Assembly: GCF_029525555.1 (NCBI RefSeq)
Contig: NZ_JAPDHZ010000002.1
Location: forward strand, 1,525,868-1,589,867
DNA from: Cohnella ginsengisoli
Lineage (GTDB): Bacteria; Bacillota; Bacilli; Paenibacillales; Paenibacillaceae
DNA: 64,000 bases
Direction of reading: 5' to 3'
In this document: one piece after another, positions 18,841 to 27,772 of the stretch
Layout of the letters: each line of letters opens with the position of its first letter
Position numbering within the stretch: position 1 is the first letter of the stretch
Notes under the pieces: generated by a model
Database searches by the model: none
Told to the model about the DNA's origin: nothing
The model's input: only the letters and a program-made list of their open reading frames with translations
Translations under genes and position numbers: made by a program

Positions 18841-19065
18841 TTAGCGGCTGCCACCGGAAAGTTGTTGCTCGGCCATTTGAACCAGCTTCTTGGTGATATA
18901 GCCGCCAAGGGAGCCGGCGTCGCGGGACGTTACGTTGCCGTAGTAGCCGTCAGCCGGAATTTGCACGCCCAGGGATTGAGCGGCTTCCGTCTTCATGCTT
19001 TGCAGCGCAGCCTTTGCTTGAGGGACCAGAACTTGATTACGGGAACCGGAGCTATTGCTTGCCAT
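18841..19065 (-). CDS. Alpha/beta-type small acid-soluble spore protein
   Basis: 74 residues, the normal length for alpha/beta SASPs, which coat and protect DNA in the dormant spore. The conserved blocks LVPQAKAALQSMKTEAAQSLGV (with the germination-protease cleavage region around TEAAQSLGV) and the C-terminal GGYITKKLVQMAEQQL are both present. It is monocistronic with its own terminator. Expression in the forespore is expected from family knowledge. Confidence 0.95.
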   Translation of the reverse strand: MASNSSGSRNQVLVPQAKAALQSMKTEAAQSLGVQIPADGYYGNVTSRDAGSLGGYITKKLVQMAEQQLSGGSR

Positions 19066-19169
19066 GATTGATATTTCTCCTTTCGCCCTGCTTAGATTGG
19101 TGTTGGTTGCAAGCTTGCGTTGTTATTATGCTATGCTCGGAGAAAACTATACTCGGAGGTGAACACATT

Positions 19170-19355
19170 TTGAACAAACCTTTGGGACTGTTGTTCGCGG
19201 TCGTCTCGATGCTGCTCCTGCTCGGTACGGCGATATCGATCGATTATAACGGATGGCTCGCATCCGGCTTAGCCGTGCTGGCGTTCGCCTTCATCGGCTG
19301 GGGCTTCACGCTCAAGTCGAAGATCTCGAAGCGGCGTGAGATTCAGCAGCGCTAA
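19170..19355 (+). CDS. Small membrane protein (DUF5325/YlaF-like)
   Basis: 61 residues with two hydrophobic helices (about 5-20 and 30-46) and a basic C-terminus (KSKISKRREIQQR). The size and pattern fit the DUF5325 family of short Bacillus membrane proteins. The TTG at 19170 follows CGGAGGTG. Function unknown. Confidence 0.7.
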   Translation: MNKPLGLLFAVVSMLLLLGTAISIDYNGWLASGLAVLAFAFIGWGFTLKSKISKRREIQQR

Positions 19356-19363
19356 TCGGAATG

Positions 19364-19405
19364 AAAGGCCTGCAGGCCTCCTCGGAGGACCATGCAGGCC
19401 TTTTT
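19364..19405 (+). terminator. Terminator after the DUF5325-like gene
   Basis: AAAGGCCTGCA paired with TGCAGGCCTTT plus a T5 tract on the plus strand. It also sits just beyond the end of trpS on the other strand. Confidence 0.8.
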
Positions 19406-19417
19406 CTTTTCCGCGTC

Positions 19418-20425
19418 TTATTTGAGCGGCGGCAGGAAGCCCATCGCTTCCTTCACCTCGGAAAGCGTCTTCGCGGCGACTGCGCGCGCCCGTTCGGCGC
19501 CTTGCTGCAGGATGCGATGAATCTCCCCGGAAGAGCGGATCTCGGCGTAGCGGCGCTGCAGCGGCTCGAGCACGCCGACGACCTGTTCCGCGAGATCTTT
19601 CTTGAAGTCCCCGTAGCCCTTGCCTTCGTAACGGTTCTGAATGTCCGCGATCGATTCTCCCGAGCAGTTCGCGTAGATGCTGAGAAGGTTGCTGATCTCC
19701 GGCTTGTTCTGCGGGTCGTATGCGACCTCGCGGCCGAGGTCGGTCTTGGCGCGCGACAGCTTCTTGCGGATGACGTCCGGCGGATCGAGCAGCGCGATGT
19801 AGCTGCCCGCGTTCGGATTGCTCTTGCTCATCTTCTTGGAGGCGTCGTCGAGCGACATGATGCGCGCCCCCACCTTTGGTATGAACGGCTCGGGGACGAC
19901 CAGCGTCTCGCCGAAGCGATGGTTGAAGCGGCCCGCGAGATCGCGCGTCAGCTCCAGATGCTGTTTTTGGTCGTCGCCAACGGGTACCAGGTCCGCTTTG
20001 TATAAAAGAATGTCCGCGACCATCAGGGACGGGTACACGAACAATCCCGCGCCAACCGCCTCTTTGCCCGCCGACTTATCCTTAAATTGAGTCATCCGCT
20101 CCAGTTCGCCCATGTAGGAGAGCGTCGTCATCATCCAGCCCAGCTCCGCGTGCTCATGCACGTGGGATTGCACGAACACGGCCGCCTTGGCCGGATCGAT
20201 ACCCGCCGCCAGATAGAGAGCCGCCACCGATTCGGTATTCTCGCGCAGCGCCGCCGGCTCTTGCGGCACCGTGATCGCGTGCAGATCCACGATCATAAAG
20301 TAGCTGTCGCATTCGTGCTGCAGGGATACATAATTTTTCATCGCGCCGATGTAATTGCCAAGCGTCAGCTGTCCGCTCGGCTGGATGCCGGAGAGGACGC
20401 GCTTTTGTCCGTTTGCTTCGCTCAT
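19418..20425 (-). CDS. trpS: Tryptophanyl-tRNA synthetase
   Basis: 335-residue class I aminoacyl-tRNA synthetase that charges tRNA-Trp. The ATP-binding HIGH-type motif is PSGQLTLGNYIGA and the KMSKS loop is KKMSKSNPNAG. Length is normal. It is preceded by a complete tryptophan T-box leader and a good sigma-A promoter, so it is regulated by uncharged tRNA-Trp through antitermination. The ATG at 20425 follows GAAGGAG. Confidence 0.96.
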   Translation of the reverse strand: MSEANGQKRVLSGIQPSGQLTLGNYIGAMKNYVSLQHECDSYFMIVDLHAITVPQEPAALRENTESVAALYLAAGIDPAKAAVFVQSHVHEHAELGWMMTTLSYMGELERMTQFKDKSAGKEAVGAGLFVYPSLMVADILLYKADLVPVGDDQKQHLELTRDLAGRFNHRFGETLVVPEPFIPKVGARIMSLDDASKKMSKSNPNAGSYIALLDPPDVIRKKLSRAKTDLGREVAYDPQNKPEISNLLSIYANCSGESIADIQNRYEGKGYGDFKKDLAEQVVGVLEPLQRRYAEIRSSGEIHRILQQGAERARAVAAKTLSEVKEAMGFLPPLK

Positions 20426-20483
20426 TGTTCATTGCTCCTTCGGTTCGCAGGGATATGCGCGCTTGCGGGCAAGCTCGCGGTGA

Positions 20484-20796
20484 ACGCAAAAAAGACCTCT
20501 CCGCCAAAGGGACGAAGAAGTCGTGGTGCCACCCTTAATTCGCTCTCGCCGATCGCATGCCGCCCATGGAAGACGGACGCCCGACGCAAGCCTTAGGTTC
20601 CGGTAACGGGGAACGGACGGACTGGATGGGAACCTCGCCGGTCAAGCGGGCCTATGGCCTGAAAGACGCAAAAGATTCGTTGCCCAGTCGGCTCCGAGAT
20701 CCATTCGGCCTTGGAGGAACGCCGGTTCGCAGCAGCCACCGGCTCTCTGAAGTTCCTTGCCACGCTTACTTGTTCTCATCATCGCCTCGTATGTTA
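20484..20796 (-). promoter_or_regulatory. T-box riboswitch, tryptophan-specific, controlling trpS
   Basis: In transcript order: the stem I element AGAACAAGTA (20767-20776), the distal loop region GAGAGCCGGTGG with TGCTGCGAACCGG, the specifier codon TGG (20701-20703) preceded by GAA, and the T-box sequence AAGGGTGGCACCACG (20522-20536). The leader ends in a GC-rich terminator with a T6 run (20487-20492). The TGG specifier matches the downstream trpS gene. Confidence 0.95.
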
Positions 20797-20802
20797 TCGT
20801 CC

Positions 20803-20830
20803 ATTATACGCGAGGAACGTTAGAAGTCAA
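20803..20830 (-). promoter_or_regulatory. Sigma-A promoter of the trpS leader
   Basis: TTGACT (-35, complement of 20825-20830), 16-bp spacer, TATAAT (-10, complement of 20803-20808). Transcription should begin near 20796, just before the T-box. Confidence 0.8.
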
Positions 20831-21006
20831 CCGCCGGTTCGGCTGCCCTAAAAAGGCGACGACGCAATCCGCGCATGCGCCCGTCATTTCGCTGTTCTGG
20901 AACCGGACAAGTCGCGCATATTTGTAATCGTTGACGGCGACGCGGCGCTCCGGCCTTGCCGGGCGGTGACCCGCGCGCGTCCGATCGGAGAGGAGCGTGC
21001 ACGGCC

Positions 21007-22203
21007 ATGACTTTAACCGCGCTGCGCGGCGCGACTTGGGCGGCTGCCGCAGGATGCCTATATCTCGTTTGGAAACTGAATCCGAACTGGCCGTCCGTTT
21101 TTTTTCGTTCTTTCTTTTCCGTCCTGCTCGACGCGTTTCCCTTTCTCGTGCTCGGCGCCCTGGTCTCCGCGGCGCTCGAGACGTTCGTCAGCGACAGGCT
21201 CGTCAGCGCCGCCGCGCCGAAGAGCCGGCTGGGCGGCGTGCTGTTCGGCAGCCTGCTCGGCCTCGCGCTCCCGCTGTGCGAGTGCGGCATGATCCCCGTC
21301 GCCCGCCGCCTGATCCGCAAAGGGCTGCCCGCTTATATCGGCATCGTCTATATCATCGCCGGCCCCGTCGTCAATCCGATCGTCTTCGCGTCCACCGTCG
21401 CCGCGTTTGACGGCGATCCGTCGATGGCCATCGCCCGCTTGCTGCTCGCCTTGGCCGTCGCGCTAGCCGCAGGCACGGCCCTGCTGCTCTTCCTGCGGCG
21501 GAATCCGCTCAAGGAAGGCGCAGGTCCGATCGGATGCGCGCACGGGCATGGGCATGAGCACGAGCACGGGCATGAGCATGGGCATGAGCATGAGCACGGG
21601 CATGAGCACGGGCATGGGCATGAGCATGAGCATGGGCGTGAGCATGAGCATAGGCATGAGCATGGGCATGAGCATGGGCATGAGCATGGGCATGAGCATG
21701 GGCATGAGCATGGGCATGAGCATGGGCATGAGCATGGGCATGAGCATAGGCATGAAGCTCCAGAGGCGGCAGGTCGGCGCGCGCACATGTCGGCGGTCGT
21801 CTCTTCCATCGCCTCTCATGCCGTGATCGACCTTCGCGACATGGGGAAGTATTTGTTGATCGGAGCCGCGTTGACCGCACTCGTTCAGACCGTGCTGCGA
21901 ACGCAGACGTTGGAGGCCGCTGCCGGCCATAGCTGGTTGTCGCATATTTTCCTGATGGGCTTCGCGTTCCTGCTCTCTCTTTGCTCCACATCCGATGCCT
22001 TCGTGGCAGCACCGCTCGACGGCTTGTTCCATCCCGGCGCTATTCTGGCCTTCCTCGTCTTCGGACCGATGATCGACCTCAAAGGTTTGACCGTTATGCT
22101 GTCCGTCTTCCGCCAAGGCTTCGTCATCCGGTTCGCGCTGCTCGTCTTCGCGCTCGTGCTGGCCGGCTCGATCGTGGCCGAAAGACTGCGGTTGCTCAAT
22201 TGA
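21007..22203 (+). CDS. Permease of the YraQ/DUF318 family with a long His-rich repeat
   Basis: 398 residues. About eight helices in two halves share the motif pattern LPLCECGMIPVA in the first half and LCSTSDAFVAAPL in the second, which is typical of YraQ-like permeases (metal or metalloid efflux has been proposed). Between the halves a cytoplasmic loop of about 75 residues is almost entirely His, Gly and Glu (repeats of GHEH). Such loops bind Zn, Ni or Co in other transporters. The DNA of the loop is a 12-bp tandem repeat. The ATG at 21007 is about 15 bases after an AGAGGAG. Confidence 0.85.
   Translation: MTLTALRGATWAAAAGCLYLVWKLNPNWPSVFFRSFFSVLLDAFPFLVLGALVSAALETFVSDRLVSAAAPKSRLGGVLFGSLLGLALPLCECGMIPVARRLIRKGLPAYIGIVYIIAGPVVNPIVFASTVAAFDGDPSMAIARLLLALAVALAAGTALLLFLRRNPLKEGAGPIGCAHGHGHEHEHGHEHGHEHEHGHEHGHGHEHEHGREHEHRHEHGHEHGHEHGHEHGHEHGHEHGHEHGHEHRHEAPEAAGRRAHMSAVVSSIASHAVIDLRDMGKYLLIGAALTALVQTVLRTQTLEAAAGHSWLSHIFLMGFAFLLSLCSTSDAFVAAPLDGLFHPGAILAFLVFGPMIDLKGLTVMLSVFRQGFVIRFALLVFALVLAGSIVAERLRLLN
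21539..21756 (+). repeat. Coding 12-bp tandem repeat (His-Gly-His-Glu)
   Basis: About 18 copies of a CATGAGCATGGG-like unit, with GAGCAC/GGGCAC and TAGG variants, coding for the His-rich loop of the permease. The last eight copies are nearly identical, suggesting recent expansion. Confidence 0.92.
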
Positions 22204-22234
22204 ACGCCATTCATGCGCGTGGCGAACGGGACAA

Positions 22235-22269
22235 AGAAGAGGCAAGCGCCGACGGCGCCTGCCTCTTCT
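22235..22269 (+). terminator. Terminator after the permease gene
   Basis: AGAAGAGGCA paired with TGCCTCTTCT, with an inner GGCGCC-type stem. The T content downstream is low, so it may also act for the opposing gene. Confidence 0.55.
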
Positions 22270-22284
22270 CTTACGAACCCTCGC

Positions 22285-22701
22285 TCAATGCTCGCCGGAT
22301 CTATCGCGCTTGCCCAATTTCCTGTTGTTCACATGAAATAAAACGTTTGCCATATTGTAGTTCGATTCGAACGTCACGCTTAAGTATAACTTGCCGTGCT
22401 TGATTCCAAAATCATATGTAACTTCCCCATGTGTCCAGCTCGTTTTGCGCTTGATCGACTCCACCGCCGCTTTCCGCAGCTCGCCGATCGAGCCATCCGT
22501 CAAGCCTTCCGGCTTAGCATCCCCCGTCGTCCTGCGTTCCGCCAGATCGACCGGCAAATGGCGAATGCCGAATTTTCCAACGGTATCATTGCGCACTTGC
22601 AGGACGATCGTCCCGGCCGTCATGCCCTTCAACTCGCCTTCCATTTGCCGAAATGCCATATCCACCTGCCTGGCTAGCGGGACTTCAAACTCATAAGTCA
22701 T
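22285..22701 (-). CDS. Hypothetical protein, 138 residues
   Basis: Soluble protein starting MTYEFEVPLARQVDMAFRQMEGEL, with a mixed alpha/beta pattern, about 20% charged residues and no membrane segment or signal peptide. The ATG at 22701 follows AAAGGAGGA, a strong site, which argues for a real gene. I do not recognise the family. It lies immediately downstream of the group II intron insertion point. Confidence 0.65.
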   Translation of the reverse strand: MTYEFEVPLARQVDMAFRQMEGELKGMTAGTIVLQVRNDTVGKFGIRHLPVDLAERRTTGDAKPEGLTDGSIGELRKAAVESIKRKTSWTHGEVTYDFGIKHGKLYLSVTFESNYNMANVLFHVNNRKLGKRDRSGEH

Positions 22702-22889
22702 AATTCTCCTCCTTTTATCTGGGAGATACTCCCCATTGTCGCCAGGCATTACCTACGACTTATGAATCATTATAGGGTAGGTATATTAATTATTTCAACA
22801 ATAAATTTAGAAAATTCGACTAAATCATTTATTTTTTTTCACTTTCTGTTACTTTTCAACAATTTTCAGGCTGCGCCCAGTCCCCGAAA

Positions 22890-24778
22890 ATCGAGTAGGA
22901 GGAGGCGGCTAGCCTCCGTCCTCTCACACCACCGTACATGCGGGTCCGCATACGGCGGTTCCAAAAGGTTAACAAGGCTCCTTGTAACGAGTAAGCAGAC
23001 TTTTCAGCCCTTTTGCCTCCCAGTAGGAGGTCGGAAGGGCGTTGTTTATGTTCCGGGACATTTCCCAAGGGCCGCGCCGGGAGTTGGCCATGACATAACA
23101 GGCCCACTCCCGTACATTCAGCGCTCTTAGTTCGCGGATGCGCGTTCGCACTCGCTTCCATTGCTTCCACAGGCACATGCGCAGCCGTCTACGAATCCAG
23201 CCATCGAATTGCTCGAGGTGTTTCTTCGCAGCAGCCATCCGGAAGTAGCCCAGCCACCCCATCGTATAGCGGTTTAGCCGGTTTATCCGTTCCTCCATTG
23301 GCATAGACTTCGTACGGTTCGTCAGTTCCCGGACCTTGTCCTTGAACCGAGAAATCGTCTTTGGTGCCAATCGAATCGTCGCTTGCCGGTTGTTCATGAA
23401 GCTAAATCCTAGAAACTTTCGCTCCCGCGGTCTGGCTACCGCACTCTTTTCCCGGTTCACTTTCAGTCTTAGCTTTCCTTCTACAAAGCGAACCACCGAC
23501 CCCATGACGCGTTCTCCGGCGCGTTTGCTGGCTACGAAGATGTTGCAATCGTCCGCATAGCGGACGAAGTGCAGTCCTCTGCGCGTTAACTCCTTGTCCA
23601 GGTCGTCCAACAGGATGTTTGCCAGTAGTGGACTAAGCGGTCCGCCTTGCGGCGTCCCTTCCTCCGTTCGCTGGCAAACCCCGTTCTCCATGACGCCGGC
23701 ATTCAGATAGGCGCGAACCAGCTTCAGGACGCGTTGGTCCGTCACCTTACGTGCCACTCTGGCCATGAGCATGTCGTGGTTCACCCGGTCAAAGAACTTC
23801 TCCAGGTCCATGTCTACGACCCAGCGCAGTCCGCTCTGGATGTAGGATTGAGCCTGCCGCACCGCATCGTGCGCACGCTTGCCTGGCCGAAAGCCGTAGC
23901 TGCTTGGAGAGAATTCGGCATCGAAAATCGGATTCATCACTTGCAGAAGCGCTTGCTGTAGCAGTCGGTCCATCACGGTCGGGATGCCAAGCAGCCGTAC
24001 GCCGCCTCCGGGTTTGGGGATTTCCACCCGTCTGACGGGCGCAGGTCTGTAGGTTCCCGCGAGGAGTTCGGTCTTCACCGACTCCCAGTGCGTTTTCAGG
24101 TAAGCTTGTAGCTGCGCTACCGTTACACCGTCCACACCGGGCGCTCCTCCGTTTTGGACCACTCGCTTGTACGCGTCCCTCAGGTTTGCGCCCTCGAGCA
24201 TCCGCTCCAGCAAGTCGTTACTGGCTTTGCGAGAGGAAGGGGCGACTTGTGCCGGCGATGAACTCGGCGCTCCTGCATACCCTTGCGGCTTCACCGCTTC
24301 TCTTTGCAGCAAGCTCCCTTGCGGGATATTCGGCTGTCGTTGCTCATCGCGCGAACGCATCGGTTTCCTCTCTCCTTTCGGTTCGGCCCTTCCGCAGCTG
24401 TTGCAACAGTCTGCGTACTATGGCCTCTGCTGACTCCTGCGGGTTCAGCGCAACCTCCCGGTTGCGGTTACGAAATGACTTCGCTTTTTTTTTTTTTTCA
24501 TCCCGCAGGCCTCCCCAGATAAGAACGCCATCTGTCTGCCCGCGACCACTGGAGTTTACAGGGTTAGCCCTTGGCGGCTTTGGATTTCGTTGTGTGTTGA
24601 CAACTCATCCGGCTAACCCTGCCTCGAATCCAGTTCGTATACCTTGGCCCGTGCATTTGCCTCCGGCTTCCTTCAGATTCCGCCTCGCGACGGACACCCT
24701 TGCCCTTGGCTACGGTAGGCGCTCGCCAGCCCCCGTTCGGGACTTTCACCCTAAAGATGACGCCCATGCTGGGCGTAC
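22890..24778 (-). mobile_element. Group II intron with encoded maturase
   Basis: A 1.9-kb intron on the minus strand. The 5' end is placed at GTACGCCCAGCATGGGCG (24778 downward), which matches domain I starts of bacterial introns and is followed by GGGTGAAAGTCCC. A domain V-like hairpin (complement of about 22928-22960, CCGTATGCGG...CCGCATGTACGG) and a bulged domain VI precede the 3' end CTACTCGAT at 22890. The 5' boundary is uncertain by about 30 bp, since a GTGCG also lies inside the upstream hairpin. The element sits directly behind the pepF terminator hairpin. The class is unresolved. Confidence 0.85.
22969..24360 (-). CDS. ltrA: Group II intron reverse transcriptase/maturase
   Basis: 463 residues, encoded within the intron. 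The reverse transcriptase domain (about 75-320) contains GAPGVDGVT, YGFRPGKRAHDAV, EGTPQGGPLSPLLANI and the catalytic YADD in FVRYADDCNIFV. The maturase (X) domain follows with RINRLNRYTMGWLGYFR. The C-terminus (RNINNALPTSYWEAKGLKSLL) has no HNH endonuclease motif, so mobility would depend on reverse splicing without second-strand cleavage. Length and motifs look intact, so the element may be active. Confidence 0.95.
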   Translation of the reverse strand: MRSRDEQRQPNIPQGSLLQREAVKPQGYAGAPSSSPAQVAPSSRKASNDLLERMLEGANLRDAYKRVVQNGGAPGVDGVTVAQLQAYLKTHWESVKTELLAGTYRPAPVRRVEIPKPGGGVRLLGIPTVMDRLLQQALLQVMNPIFDAEFSPSSYGFRPGKRAHDAVRQAQSYIQSGLRWVVDMDLEKFFDRVNHDMLMARVARKVTDQRVLKLVRAYLNAGVMENGVCQRTEEGTPQGGPLSPLLANILLDDLDKELTRRGLHFVRYADDCNIFVASKRAGERVMGSVVRFVEGKLRLKVNREKSAVARPRERKFLGFSFMNNRQATIRLAPKTISRFKDKVRELTNRTKSMPMEERINRLNRYTMGWLGYFRMAAAKKHLEQFDGWIRRRLRMCLWKQWKRVRTRIRELRALNVREWACYVMANSRRGPWEMSRNINNALPTSYWEAKGLKSLLTRYKEPC

Positions 24779-24784
24779 AACGCA

Positions 24785-24815
24785 AAGAACCGCACACCTC
24801 ATGTGTGCGGTTCTT
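24785..24815 (-). terminator. pepF terminator hairpin, intron insertion point
   Basis: Perfect 13-bp stem AAGAACCGCACAC/GTGTGCGGTTCTT with a 5-nt loop, 40 bp beyond the pepF stop. The expected T tract is interrupted by the intron: TTTGCGTT before it and TTTCGGGG after it. Confidence 0.75.
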
Positions 24816-24854
24816 CCGCTCTCTTCCAAAATATATCTCGCTACCCTTGAACGT

Positions 24855-26645
24855 TTAACGCCCGCAAAGCGCTTCGAACGCATGGACGTCAGCCGTCGCG
24901 CGGCTCACGGCAGCTTGCCAGAACGCCGGCTTGTCGAGCTCGACGCCCAGATGCCTCCGGCCGAGTTCCTCGACGGTCATCAGGCCGGTATCCCGCAGCA
25001 GCCGATCGTAGCGTTCGTGAAAGCCCGGACCTTCGGCCTCGGCCACGGCCGCGATGCCCGTGCTGAACAAGTACCCGAATGTGTATGGGAAATTGTAAAA
25101 CGGCACGTCCGTCGCATAAAAGTGCAGCTTGGCCGCCCAGAAGTGCGGGTGCCAGGAAGCCAGCGCATCCCCGAACGCTTCTTTTTGCGCCGCCACCATC
25201 AGCTCGTTCAGCGCCTGGACATCGAGCATTCCGCTCTTGCGCGCTTCGTAAAACCTCGTCTCGAACAGGAACCTCGCTCTAATGTTGTTGCAGAACGCCG
25301 AAGCCCGCTGCAGCCGCTCGTCGAGCAGCGAGAGCCGCTCCGCGTCGCTGCCTGCCGCCCGCAGCAGCGCATCGCTCACGAGCCCTTCGGCGAACGTGGA
25401 TGCCGTCTCGGCCACGTTCATCGCATAGTTCCGTCCGAACTGCGGCAAGCCGTCCACGCAGACGTCGTGATAGGCGTGCCCCAGCTCGTGAGCCAGCGTC
25501 GAGACGTTGTCCGGCGTTCCGGAGTAGGTCATGAAGATACGCGTCTCACCGGTTAAAGGGAAGTCGGTGCAGAAGCCGCCAGGCCGCTTGCCCGCCCGGT
25601 CTTCGGCCTCGATCCAGCGCCCGCCGAACGCGCGCTCGGCAAGCTTGGCCTGTGCGGGCGAGAAGCTGCCGAAGGCGTCCTTGATCAGCGCGGCCGCTTC
25701 GTCGTAGCCGATCGCGCCGCCTTCCGCGCCTACCGGCGCCGACACGTCGTGCCAGTCGAGCCTCTCCTTGCCGAGCAGCCGGGCCTTAGCCGCCATGTAG
25801 CGCTTGAGCGGCTCCATCCCGCCCGAGACGCCCTCCCACATCGCCTCAAGCGTGTCCCGGCTCATCCGGTTGATGAGCAGCGGCTCCTTAAGCGGATCCT
25901 GCCACCCGCGCGCCTGATACAGCTTCAGGCGGAAGCCCGCAAGCCGGTTCAGCGAGTCCGCCGCTAGATCCGCTTGTCCCGCCCAAGCCTCTTCCCACTT
26001 GGCACCCATCTCGTCGCGAACCCGCTGGTTGGGGTTCGACAGCTTGTTGAACGCCTGTCCCGCGGACAACGTCTTGGTCTCGCCGTCTTCTTCCCATGGA
26101 ATCGCGATCCGGCTCACGATGGTCTGGTAATTCTCGCCCCAGCCGTGATAGCCGTCGACGGCCAATTCGCTGGCGAGCGCCTCGAGAGCAGGCGGCAGCT
26201 TTTCTTTGACGAAGTCCCGGCGTTCGCGGACGACGAAGGCGATTTCGGAGACGGACTCCGAAGCGATCCAAGCCTCGAGCCGCTCCTCCGGTACCAGGGC
26301 CAGCGCCGCATCGTACAGGTCGAGCGACTGGCCGAGCTTGGCGGACAACGTCTGTAGCTTCTCCGTCCAGGCCGTCGCCTTTCGGTCCTCCATATTTTGC
26401 GCGGACAGGCAGCCCACGTAGGAGAATGCTTCGCGCAGCCTGGCCATTAGGTCCTGCAGCCTGGACGTCCAGTCGTTCAACGCTTCATCGCTCGCAACCT
26501 CTTCTTCGCCTGCGGCTTGAAGCTCCGCGAGGAGCGCGCCGGTCTCCTTTTCGAGCGCCTCCGAGAACGCAGCAAATTCCGGGGATTCGGAACCCCCGGA
26601 GAAAATTTGGTCCAGATCCCATATCTGGGAGTAGCTGTCCGTCAT
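24855..26645 (-). CDS. pepF: Oligoendopeptidase F (M3 family)
   Basis: 596-residue cytoplasmic zinc metallopeptidase that degrades oligopeptides. The zinc-binding motif HELGH (in LAHELGHAYHD) lies near residue 385, with the third ligand Glu in the downstream NVAETASTFAE segment. Length fits the M3B family. B. subtilis has pepF next to the globin gene yjbI, as here. The ATG at 26645 follows AGAGAGGACGGG. Confidence 0.94.
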   Translation of the reverse strand: MTDSYSQIWDLDQIFSGGSESPEFAAFSEALEKETGALLAELQAAGEEEVASDEALNDWTSRLQDLMARLREAFSYVGCLSAQNMEDRKATAWTEKLQTLSAKLGQSLDLYDAALALVPEERLEAWIASESVSEIAFVVRERRDFVKEKLPPALEALASELAVDGYHGWGENYQTIVSRIAIPWEEDGETKTLSAGQAFNKLSNPNQRVRDEMGAKWEEAWAGQADLAADSLNRLAGFRLKLYQARGWQDPLKEPLLINRMSRDTLEAMWEGVSGGMEPLKRYMAAKARLLGKERLDWHDVSAPVGAEGGAIGYDEAAALIKDAFGSFSPAQAKLAERAFGGRWIEAEDRAGKRPGGFCTDFPLTGETRIFMTYSGTPDNVSTLAHELGHAYHDVCVDGLPQFGRNYAMNVAETASTFAEGLVSDALLRAAGSDAERLSLLDERLQRASAFCNNIRARFLFETRFYEARKSGMLDVQALNELMVAAQKEAFGDALASWHPHFWAAKLHFYATDVPFYNFPYTFGYLFSTGIAAVAEAEGPGFHERYDRLLRDTGLMTVEELGRRHLGVELDKPAFWQAAVSRATADVHAFEALCGR

Positions 26646-26777
26646 CTATGATCCCGTCCTCTCTCGCGTTGCCGGCGATCGGCGTACCGATTGCCTTCGG
26701 CACCCGGACATTGTCAGCCCGTCCCATCTATTGTATCGTTAATGGACACGGTATTGCCAGAGAGGAGAGGGGAAGAC

Positions 26778-27014
26778 ATGATCCCATTTCGCAACAGCTT
26801 GCCTTACGACATCCAGATGAACGAGGTATACGCCTCCGAATGCCCGTTCTGCCGTCAATCCCACGTTCGCCTGCCGCTGAAAACCGAGGAGCTCGACCAG
26901 CTGCGCGGCGGCCTCATGAAGCGCACGATCGTAATGCCCTGCTGCCGGTCGAGACTTCAGCTCGTGGACGCCGACAGCGACTACCTGCTGGCGAACAAGC
27001 CGCTCCGCGCCTGA
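26778..27014 (+). CDS. Small zinc-ribbon-like protein, 78 residues
   Basis: Starts MIPFRNSLPYDIQMNEVYASECPFC. A CPFC pair near residue 22 and a CC pair near 54 could form a four-Cys zinc site. The ATG at 26778 follows AGGGGAAG. Function unknown. It is divergent from pepF and convergent with the DUF2225 gene, whose end lies 8 bp away. Confidence 0.65.
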   Translation: MIPFRNSLPYDIQMNEVYASECPFCRQSHVRLPLKTEELDQLRGGLMKRTIVMPCCRSRLQLVDADSDYLLANKPLRA

Positions 27015-27021
27015 GCCGTCC

Positions 27022-27723
27022 TCAGCTTCCGATCCGCTGCATCTCTTCCGGCAATTCGGCGCCCCTGCCCGACATCTCGTCGCGGACCGCATGCCAGCCT
27101 TCGCGCGAGGCGCGAATCATCGCCGAATCCATGATGCTCTTGTCGTGGATGACCCGGCTGAACCATCTGACCGCCTCGTGAAAATGACCGAGACGCCGGT
27201 TCAACTCGCCGATCAGGTACAGCAGGCGGGCGTTGTTCATCAGCTCGCGCTCCGACTGATACGTCTTGATATAGGCTTCAAGCGCGTACTGAAGGAATCT
27301 GCGCTCTTGCTCCGCATTGCCCTCGTACCGGTACAGCCAAGCGATATGATGCAGGATGCCGGCGACGACGCGATCCTTTTCCTTGATGATCTGTCCCGTC
27401 AGAAGCGCAAGCTTGTAGCAGGCCAGCGCGTCGGCCGCGCTGCGCTCCCCGCCGTAGTCGTTCATTTTCCAATGCTTGCCGATGCGCTCGAGATAGGCGT
27501 TCCGCTGCCAGTCCACGAGGCGCTGGTTTGAATTTTCCGTCGAGGCGAATCCGCAGTACGGGCAGACGCGCACGACATAAAAATCGGGATTGACCGATTT
27601 GAAATAAGAACAAAAGTCCGAATCCGAACGAATCGCGCGCTTCAGGCTCGGCCTAACACGGGAGGTCACGAACTCGGCTTCGCAGCATACGCATGCAACC
27701 TTGGTCTGGTACAGGGGTTCCAT
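27022..27723 (-). CDS. DUF2225 family protein
   Basis: 233 residues. The N-terminus carries CVCCEAEF and a second pair CPYCGFAS, together a probable zinc-binding site. The rest is helical with TPR-like repeats (ALACYKLALLTGQI, RRFLQYALEAYIKTYQSE, RLGHFHEAVRWFSRVI). Members are widespread in Bacillales with no established function. It lies between pepF and the truncated globin gene on the same strand. Confidence 0.85.
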   Translation of the reverse strand: MEPLYQTKVACVCCEAEFVTSRVRPSLKRAIRSDSDFCSYFKSVNPDFYVVRVCPYCGFASTENSNQRLVDWQRNAYLERIGKHWKMNDYGGERSAADALACYKLALLTGQIIKEKDRVVAGILHHIAWLYRYEGNAEQERRFLQYALEAYIKTYQSERELMNNARLLYLIGELNRRLGHFHEAVRWFSRVIHDKSIMDSAMIRASREGWHAVRDEMSGRGAELPEEMQRIGS

Positions 27724-27772
27724 CCCGATCCCTCCATGTGGACGCGTCCCGGCGAACGCGCGAGACGGTCAG

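Noticed and set aside
21348..22245. Minus-strand open frames opposite the His-rich repeat (Pro/Met or His/Ala repeats)
   Set aside because: They are the three antisense frames of the 12-bp coding repeat; only the plus strand continues into conserved membrane domains.
24484..24500. Long T run inside the intron as a terminator
   Set aside because: No hairpin precedes it on the plus strand. It lies in the non-coding part of the intron and is more likely a slippage-prone tract.
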